Positions 57,982 through 63,630 of a stretch of 63,630 nucleotides of DNA are shown piece after piece. Under the pieces are notes generated by a model, which saw nothing but the letters and a program-made list of their open reading frames with translations, had not been told where the DNA came from and made no database searches. Positions within the stretch are counted from its first letter, which is position 1, and the number at the start of each line of letters is the position of its first letter. Both the position numbers and the translations under genes were made by a program. Origin of the DNA: Candidatus Accumulibacter regalis (lineage in GTDB: Bacteria; Pseudomonadota; Gammaproteobacteria; Burkholderiales; Rhodocyclaceae); contig JEMY01000010.1 in NCBI GenBank assembly GCA_000585075.1, forward strand, positions 1-63,630. The letters are read 5' to 3'.

Positions 57982-59697
57982 TTACTCCTTGCGTGCTTGG
58001 TTGGTGGAGACCGGCAGCAGCACCGAGACCGCTCGAAACGCGGCTTCACCCAGTTCTCGTTCGGCGGCCAACTGATTTGGTAACGGAAAACGAGCCACCG
58101 ACCCGACCGTGAGCCCGCCGGCGCGCAATGCCTCGGCAACGCGTTCGGCGCGCACGCCGGCGAGGCGCGGCGGCCCGCCACGATCGCTGCTGGCGTGCCC
58201 GACGACTTCGACGCGATCGATGTTCCAGCGTTGCGCCGCCCAGACGATGGTCTCGACGCGCGCCCGAGCGGCGCCATCGAGGTCCTTGCTGCCGGGTTCG
58301 AAATAGATCGGCGGCAGTGCCTGCGGCGGCGGCAGCAGGCGAATGCTCCACTCCGGATGACGCTTGCCAAGATCACTTTCCATTGCCCGCCAGGCGGCGA
58401 GATCGATTCCCGCTTGCGCCTCCGGGACGAGTGTCGCGCTGCGCAGCGCGGGATCAGCTTCGAAAGCGACCAGCGGCAAGGGAAAGGCACTGCGCAAGCT
58501 GTCGGCGACGCTGCTGCCGACCCTGAGCGGGCGCTCGGGAAGAGCGAGGGCAAGCACCTGCGGCGATACCTTTTCAGAAGTGCGCAGCTGCGTCAGCTGC
58601 AGGTCGACGGGCTGGCGAAGTTGCCGTTCGATCTCCTCGTCGAGCCGCGCCGAAAGCTCTCTGTCCGGTTCTGCGCTCAAGACCATGGCCCGCACCCGCG
58701 GTGGCTTACCGTCCATGAACAGCACCTCCACCGCGCCAAGCTGGCCGGCCGGCAGCGACGCCGCGCCGGCCTCAAGAATGTTGCGAATGCGAATCTGCGC
58801 AAAGCTCTCGAAAGCAATCGCTTTCAGGGAAATGAACAGCGGCACGCCAAGGGGAACCAGCACGAGCAGCGAAATTGCCGCCTGGCGGGCGAAGCGCTTG
58901 CGCAAGCCACCGCGGCCGAAGCCATACCACTCCGCAACCGCGGCCACCGAAAGGCTGATCGCCGCCATGTTGGTGAAGAAGAGCAGCAGCGCGCCGCGCG
59001 CCACCGGCCAGCGTTCGGTGACCAGGCCGTAGCCGATGGTCGCCAGCGGTGGCATCAAGGCGGTGGCAATGGCCACCCCGACGATAGCGCCACCGCGACC
59101 GCGGATCAGGGCGTAGCCGCCCGCGGCGCCCGAGAGGATGGCCACCACCAGGTCGAAAAGATTCGGGCGGGTACGCGCCAGCAACTCCGGCGTCAGTTCC
59201 TTGACTGGCGACAGCAGCACGATCAGCGAAGTGAAAGCGACCGCTGCTGCAGTACCCAGGGCCAGGGTACGCAGGCTTTTTCGCGCCAGTTCGAAGTCGA
59301 GAGTGGCGATGGCCATGCCGCTGCCGACGATCGGGCCCATCAGCGGCGAGATGAGCATCGCGCCGATGATCACCGCCGGCGAGTTGAGCAGCAGGCCGAT
59401 GGTCGCAATGCCACCGGCAACGACAATCATGAAGCAGAAATTGAACGAGAAATTGGCGTCCTGCTCGACCTGCTCGAGAATCCCCCGGTGGTCGATCTCG
59501 CGCACCAGCGTCCGCCACCACCGCCCCCATGCGCGCGGACCCAGCCACAGGGCGCGGAAGAAGCTGCCCGTGCTGAGCAGGTCCTCGCCGACGCTGGCAG
59601 CCTCGGCAGCCCCGGCAGCTACGGCGGTTGTCTCGCTAGCGGTGCCTGCGGGAGTGCTTGCTGGAATGGCTGCGGGTGGCGGTGCTGGCGTGGGCAT
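57982..59697 (-). CDS. DUF389 membrane protein fused to OmpA-like domain
   Basis: A 571-residue protein. After a Pro/Ala-rich start comes the DUF389 (TIGR00341-type) core: FSFNFCFMIVVAGGIATIGLLLNSPAVIIGAMLISPLMGPIVGSGMAIATLD, GAAGGYALIRGRGGAIVGVAIATALMPPLATIGYGL. A long soluble part follows and a C-terminal OmpA-like domain (IYFEPGSKDLDGAARARVETI, VEVVGHASSDRGG, LAGVRAERVAEAL) that can bind peptidoglycan. The ATG at 59697 is the family start; the longer open frame upstream is not coding. In operon with the MscS gene. Function of DUF389 unknown. Confidence 0.87.
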   Translation of the reverse strand: MPTPAPPPAAIPASTPAGTASETTAVAAGAAEAASVGEDLLSTGSFFRALWLGPRAWGRWWRTLVREIDHRGILEQVEQDANFSFNFCFMIVVAGGIATIGLLLNSPAVIIGAMLISPLMGPIVGSGMAIATLDFELARKSLRTLALGTAAAVAFTSLIVLLSPVKELTPELLARTRPNLFDLVVAILSGAAGGYALIRGRGGAIVGVAIATALMPPLATIGYGLVTERWPVARGALLLFFTNMAAISLSVAAVAEWYGFGRGGLRKRFARQAAISLLVLVPLGVPLFISLKAIAFESFAQIRIRNILEAGAASLPAGQLGAVEVLFMDGKPPRVRAMVLSAEPDRELSARLDEEIERQLRQPVDLQLTQLRTSEKVSPQVLALALPERPLRVGSSVADSLRSAFPLPLVAFEADPALRSATLVPEAQAGIDLAAWRAMESDLGKRHPEWSIRLLPPPQALPPIYFEPGSKDLDGAARARVETIVWAAQRWNIDRVEVVGHASSDRGGPPRLAGVRAERVAEALRAGGLTVGSVARFPLPNQLAAERELGEAAFRAVSVLLPVSTNQARKE

Positions 59698-59959
59698 ATT
59701 CTGGCCTTGTTGGCGACCAGGAAGTCTGGCGCAGTGGCGTGGTGACGGCGGGACGGCAGCACGGCCGGAGGCGCGGCGGCCCAGGCCGTGCAGATGCGCC
59801 TGTTCACGGATTTCATCGCGCAGCGCTGCCGGCCGCAATTCTACCAATGGATGGCGGCGGGCGGGGCCGCGGCGCATGGTGCAGCGACGGCAGCGGCGGC
59901 TATCTGGCGAGGGCTTGCTGGGGTACAGTGGCGCCTCGACAAGCCGCTGCCAGGAGACC

Positions 59960-60712
59960 ATGAGCGACCCGCTTGCCATCACCGCCCTCATCGCCCTCAC
60001 TTTCGTCGCCGCCGGATTCGTCAAGGGCGTTGTCGGCATGGGGCTGCCGACGGTCGCCATTGGCGTGCTCAGCCTGGTCATGGCGCCAGCTTCCGCCGCC
60101 GCGCTGTTGATCGCTCCCTCGCTGGTCACCAACGTCTGGCAGAGCTTTGCCGGTGCCAAGTTCACGACGCTCGTCCGCCGTCTGGCCAGCATGCTGCTCA
60201 CGGCCGTCATCGGCACCTTGCTGAGCATCGACGTGCTGACCGGGAGTTCGGCTTCCCTGGCCAGTGGCGCGCTCGGTGCGCTTCTCGCGTTATACGGTGT
60301 CTTTGCTCTCGCCGCGCGCCGCTTTTCCGTGCCGGCGAATGCCGAACGCTGGCTGTCTCCACTCGTCGGCCTGATGACCGGTCTGATCGCCGGGGCCACG
60401 GGTCTGTTCGCCATCCCTGCCGTGCCGTATCTCAGCGCGCTGGGACTCGCCAAGGACGAGCTGGTGCAGGCGCTCGGGCTATTCTTCTCCGTCTCCACCC
60501 TGGCGCTGGCTGCGGCGCTTGCGCTAACGGGCAAATACCAGTGGGTCACTGCCGGCACCTCGCTGCTGGCCATTGGGCCGGCGCTGCTCGGCATGGTCAT
60601 CGGCCAACGCGTCAGGGATCGGCTCGAACCCGAGGCGTTTCGCCGCTGGTTCTTTGTCGGCCTGTCCGCCCTCGGCGTCTACATGCTCGCCAGAGCGCTG
60701 CTGCGCAGCTGA
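59960..60712 (+). CDS. TSUP-family (TauE/SafE) anion exporter
   Basis: A 250-residue inner-membrane protein of about eight helices. N-terminal ITALIALTFVAAGFVKGVVGMGLPTVAIGVLSLVM and internal LVGLMTGLIAGATGLFAIPAVPYLSALGL are the two repeats typical of the TSUP/TauE family (GxxGxGxP), which exports sulfite or organosulfonates; substrate unknown. ATG at 59960 after CAGGAGACC. Confidence 0.9.
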   Translation: MSDPLAITALIALTFVAAGFVKGVVGMGLPTVAIGVLSLVMAPASAAALLIAPSLVTNVWQSFAGAKFTTLVRRLASMLLTAVIGTLLSIDVLTGSSASLASGALGALLALYGVFALAARRFSVPANAERWLSPLVGLMTGLIAGATGLFAIPAVPYLSALGLAKDELVQALGLFFSVSTLALAAALALTGKYQWVTAGTSLLAIGPALLGMVIGQRVRDRLEPEAFRRWFFVGLSALGVYMLARALLRS

Positions 60713-60802
60713 AGACCGAGCACTGGGCGGAGCAGGACGCGCGGGCCAATCACCGCACATCGCATGCAGAGGGCAAGAAGGCTGGCAGGCGCCGGCAGGC
60801 GA

Positions 60803-60832
60803 TTGACGGCATTTGCCGGGCACTCCTATACT
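60803..60832 (+). promoter_or_regulatory. Sigma70-type promoter before the TIR/MoxR genes
   Basis: TTGACG (60803-60808) and TATACT (60827-60832) with 18-bp spacing. The 400-bp gap 60713-61112 contains no clear gene. The transcript would have a leader of about 270 nt, which includes a hairpin CCTGCCGACC/GGTCGGCGGCAGG (60854-60886). The leader is GC-rich with runs of dyads. Confidence 0.6.
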
Positions 60833-61112
60833 CGCGACGGCAGCGCTGAAATTCCTGCCGACCGCTTAAGTCAGGTCGGCGGCAGGCTTGAAATAAAGCG
60901 CCACACGCGTCCAGAATACCCACGACCTGCCGCAGCTTGGGCGAAAGACGGCCCCCTATGTTCGCTTGGTTCGCTTTGTTCGACGCGATCGACCACTTCC
61001 CCCGACCTCCGGCGACCGGCCGCGAACGCCGCCGGCCGCGCCCTCGCCACGGCGGCACTCGCCACATCCCCGCGCGCCAGGAAGCGCACGCAAGCCACCT
61101 CGGCGCGCGCAC

Positions 61113-62375
61113 GTGAGTCTGGTCCTCTTCGTCAGCCACTCGTCGCGAGACAGCCAGCTCGCCGAGGACGTCGCGCATTTGGTTGACGTCGGCGGCGAGT
61201 TCAAGTCGGTACTCGACCTGCTCCATCTCGAACAGGGCGACGCCTGGCGACCGCAGCTCTTCCAGTGGATGGCGCGCTGTCACGCGGCCTTGATCCTGCT
61301 CACCGACGAAGCCGTACAGTCCAACTGGGTGCTTCAGGAGGCGACCGTCCTGCGCGCACGCCAGGCGCTCGAGCCCGGATTTCGCGTCTTCGTCGTCGTG
61401 CCACCTGCGGTCAAGGCGGCTTACCCCGCGCGCTGGAAACTATTCGAGCCGCTGGCACTCGACGAGATCCAGGGCGTGCGCTCCGACGACGCGGCGACGA
61501 TCGCGGCAAAGATCCGTCCGGCCCTGCAGGCGATGATCGACGCCCGTCGCCAGACGCTGTTCGACCGGCTGAGCGGCGTACTCGGTGACATTCTGCGCGA
61601 CCTGGTCGACAAACCCCACACGCTGGCCGACGTTTCCGACCATCTGGCGATCCGCGACGCCGAATGGACGGCGATCGTCGGCGGCAACGACACGCTGGTG
61701 GACCTGATCGCGCGACGACTCTGTCGGGGCGACCTGGGCGGTTATGGCGAACTGCGCGATTTGCTCGCTGCGCTGCAGTCAGTCGGCGACAAGGACCTCC
61801 TGCAGCGCCTGTTGACGATGTTGTCCTCGTATTGGGTGGTGCCCGCTGCCGCGGCCTTCTTTCCCACCGCCTGCGCAGCCGCACCACCGCGCTTGATCGC
61901 CATGCGGGCGAGCAAGCCCGACTTCCTGCCCCTGCGCCACCTGGAACGGGTCTACCGTCCCTACGCCATCGTTCCCGAAATCGTTCCACTGTGCGGTGGC
62001 AACGAAAACCGGGTCGAACTCGAGGCGCAGCTGGTACGCAAGCTCAAGGACGTTCTCGGCTACGATGAGGGAGACCTGAGCGACGAAGATCTCTTTGCGC
62101 TGCTCGAAGAGGACGAGGCCGAACGCAGCGCGCAAGCAAGCGACGCAGCGCTGCCGCCACGCATCTTCGTGCTCCTGCCTGGCCTGGTCGTTCCCGCACT
62201 GGCGCTGGAACTGGCAAAGGCTTTCCCGATGCTGGTCTTCGTCGTCAGCGTCGCCGACGCGAATGTCCTGGCGAGCGAATGGAGCGTCGCTCGCTGCGTC
62301 GAGCCCGCCCTCGAGCACAGCGACGAACTGCGGCGCAGCGCTGAACTCACCCGGGCGACAAGGCTGATCGCCTGA
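61113..62375 (+). CDS. TIR-domain effector protein
   Basis: A 420-residue protein. Residues 1-150 form a TIR domain: LVLFVSHSSRDSQLAEDVAHL (bb loop start), LEQGDAWRPQLFQWMARCHAALILLTDEAVQSNWVLQEATVL with the candidate NADase Glu E76 in SNWVLQE (W-x-x-x-E). The middle (about 150-330) and C-terminal (to LTRATRLIA) parts are unknown; the central DRLSGVLGDILRDLVDK and PLRHLERVYRPYAIVPEI segments are conserved-looking. Starts with GTG at 61113, since the TIR fold begins at once; an in-frame ATG at 60966 gives only a GC-rich Pro/Arg extension. A MoxR ATPase follows 28 bp later. Confidence 0.82.
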   Translation: MSLVLFVSHSSRDSQLAEDVAHLVDVGGEFKSVLDLLHLEQGDAWRPQLFQWMARCHAALILLTDEAVQSNWVLQEATVLRARQALEPGFRVFVVVPPAVKAAYPARWKLFEPLALDEIQGVRSDDAATIAAKIRPALQAMIDARRQTLFDRLSGVLGDILRDLVDKPHTLADVSDHLAIRDAEWTAIVGGNDTLVDLIARRLCRGDLGGYGELRDLLAALQSVGDKDLLQRLLTMLSSYWVVPAAAAFFPTACAAAPPRLIAMRASKPDFLPLRHLERVYRPYAIVPEIVPLCGGNENRVELEAQLVRKLKDVLGYDEGDLSDEDLFALLEEDEAERSAQASDAALPPRIFVLLPGLVVPALALELAKAFPMLVFVVSVADANVLASEWSVARCVEPALEHSDELRRSAELTRATRLIA

Positions 62376-62403
62376 CCCCGACCCTGGCTCACTGGAGACC
62401 CCG

Positions 62404-63363
62404 ATGCAATTCACACGCAAGCATTTCGATCCGGCCAGCAAGGGGGAACCCCTCGCCGGCGACCGTGTTTCCTGCCGCTTCGCCGATGCGCGCGGTCGGC
62501 TCTCGCTCTACGTCTACGACCCGCGCCTGACCCTGGCCATCAACGTGGCGCTGGCGGCAAAGCGACCGCTGCTGCTTGCCGGCGAGCCGGGCTGCGGCAA
62601 GACCTCGCTGGCGCGCAATGTGGCCAAGGTCCTCGGCTGGTGGTACTACCAGCAGACGGTCAGTTCACGCACCCAGGCCTCCGACCTGCTCTGGGAGTAC
62701 GACGCCCTGCGCCGACTCAACGACGCCTACGTGCGCAACCGCAATGTACTGCCTGATCACTGTTACGTGGAACCCGGCCCGCTGTGGTGGGCGCTGGCGC
62801 CGGACACCGCGGCGCTGCGCGGCTGGGCGCGGATGCCGCTCAAGCACCGGCTTGGCGACCCCGGCGAAGCGGGCGAGCACAATCATGCGCTGATCCTGCT
62901 CGACGAAATCGACAAGGCCGAACCCGACGTTCCCAATGATTTGCTCGAGATACTCGACACGCGCAGCTTCAGCGTCAAGAACGTGCCGATCAGGGCGACG
63001 CGCGAGAAGACGCTCGTCGTCCTGACCACCAACGGCGAGCGCGAACTACCCGGCGCGTTTCTCCGCCGCTGCGTCACCTACCGCTTCCCCGAGGCCGATG
63101 CCGCCTGGTTCGAGGAGGTGGCCACGCGCTGGCTGCCGGAAGGCAACCCGCAGCACCACCACGACGTCGCCGAGCGCCTGATCGCGGCGCGCGATCGCGC
63201 GCGAGCGGCGGGACAGCGAATGCCGGGCACCGCCGAATACCTCGACGCGCTGCACGCCTTCGCCGACCTCGGCCTGACCGTCGACAGCGCGGAGTGGCGG
63301 GAGGTCGAGCACTGCGTCTTCGACAAGGCGATGGCCCTCGACTCGGCGCCGGGCGGCCGCTGA
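62404..63363 (+). CDS. MoxR-type AAA+ ATPase of a conflict-system type
   Basis: A 319-residue AAA+ protein. Walker A GEPGCGKT (60-67), then YYQQTVSSRTQASDLLWEYDALRRLNDAY, Walker B LILLDEIDKAEPDVPNDLLEILDTRSF and arginine-finger region LTTNGERELPGAFLRRCVTYRFPE. The QTVSSRTQASDLLWEYD stretch is typical of MoxR proteins in NTP-dependent conflict systems, where they work with TIR or other effectors and a VMAP protein. ATG at 62404, CTGGAGAC in front. Next to a TIR gene and a third gene. Confidence 0.9.
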   Translation: MQFTRKHFDPASKGEPLAGDRVSCRFADARGRLSLYVYDPRLTLAINVALAAKRPLLLAGEPGCGKTSLARNVAKVLGWWYYQQTVSSRTQASDLLWEYDALRRLNDAYVRNRNVLPDHCYVEPGPLWWALAPDTAALRGWARMPLKHRLGDPGEAGEHNHALILLDEIDKAEPDVPNDLLEILDTRSFSVKNVPIRATREKTLVVLTTNGERELPGAFLRRCVTYRFPEADAAWFEEVATRWLPEGNPQHHHDVAERLIAARDRARAAGQRMPGTAEYLDALHAFADLGLTVDSAEWREVEHCVFDKAMALDSAPGGR

Positions 63364-63386
63364 CGCAGCGCAACGACGACGCGCGC

Positions 63387-63630
63387 ATGGCACGTTCAAG
63401 CGCCATCTGGCTGGCCGACCTGCTGCGGGCGAGCGCGGATCTCGCCCCCGACGACGAGGCCCTGCGCGAGATCTGCGCGCAGCTCGACGTCGACGCTCGC
63501 CTGCCGACCGCGCTCGCCGGCCGCCGCTCGATGGCCACACCGGTGGCGGACATCGACATTGGCGCCGACGCTGCCCCAGCCGACGCCGATCAGACGCCAC
63601 CCGCGCCACCGACGGCGGCAGCGGGCAAAG
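63387..63630 (+). CDS. N-terminus of a third conflict-system gene, truncated by the window
   Basis: 81 codons to the window end without stop: MARSSAIWLADLLRASADLAPDDEALREICAQLDVDARLP, then an Ala/Pro/Asp-rich linker (DIGADAAPADADQTPPAPP). Starts 23 bp after the MoxR stop. The helical start (LADLLRASADLAPDDEAL) is reminiscent of the SAV_2336/VMAP or effector-associated N-terminal domains found beside MoxR-TIR pairs, but too little is seen to be sure. Confidence 0.55.
   Translation, partial: MARSSAIWLADLLRASADLAPDDEALREICAQLDVDARLPTALAGRRSMATPVADIDIGADAAPADADQTPPAPPTAAAGK

Noticed and set aside
59138-59959. Long in-frame extension before the TSUP exporter start
   Set aside because: It is antisense to the DUF389 gene; the TSUP family begins at 59960 with its own ribosome site.
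59698-60600. In-frame minus-strand extension of the DUF389 gene
   Set aside because: Antisense to the TSUP exporter, low complexity, no family match; start at 59697 fits.

Overview
GC-rich bacterial chromosome segment, best explained as a betaproteobacterium of the Rhodocyclales, perhaps close to Candidatus Accumulibacter or a relative. The placement is inferred from gene content (serS beside tRNA-Ser, rarA, cd1 nitrite reductase, polyhydroxyalkanoate phasin, wax ester synthase, CbrA-like sensor, N-type ATPase operon) and was not tested phylogenetically.

Left end (1-3240): wreckage of mobile DNA. A conjugative-element traG with a frameshift, a traH missing its 5' half, the 3' end of an IS3-type transposase and the 3' end of a tyrosine integrase lie head to tail.

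Island (3247-10630): a compact 7.4 kb integrative element. Its ends are marked by a 14-bp direct repeat, one copy being the 3' end of tRNA-Ser(CGA). It carries a P4-type integrase, an AlpA-like regulator, an archaeo-eukaryotic-type primase coupled to a RepA-type helicase, an iteron-like GTTCCC cluster that may be its origin, two small unknown genes and two lipoprotein genes. Its base composition looks more AT-rich than the flanks.

Core region (10617-41421): serS and rarA; a candidate structured RNA; storage-lipid genes (WS/DGAT, phasin); a GcvA-like regulator divergent from two small paralogous genes; a five-gene signalling operon (small membrane protein, symporter-histidine kinase, receiver, pseudokinase-exonuclease fusion, CBS-nucleotidyltransferase); menB-menC; a sugar ABC importer with a DUF3014 protein; a MscS channel; nirS behind an NNR/Dnr-like box; argO/argP; a tartrate/malate dehydrogenase; and two coupled hotdog thioesterases.

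Right part (41507-63630): a mazF remnant, a very large AsmA-like protein, a permease remnant with a redox-disulfide protein, then an N-type F1Fo-ATPase operon (D, C, Q-like, B, E, F, A, G) that lacks atpR and has an unusual c subunit. Next come a TPR-HupE pair, an SOS-box-controlled UvrD-like helicase with a duplication at its start codon, a DUF389-OmpA fusion with a second MscS channel, and a TSUP exporter. The window ends inside a probable conflict system: a TIR-domain effector, a MoxR ATPase and a truncated third gene behind one promoter.
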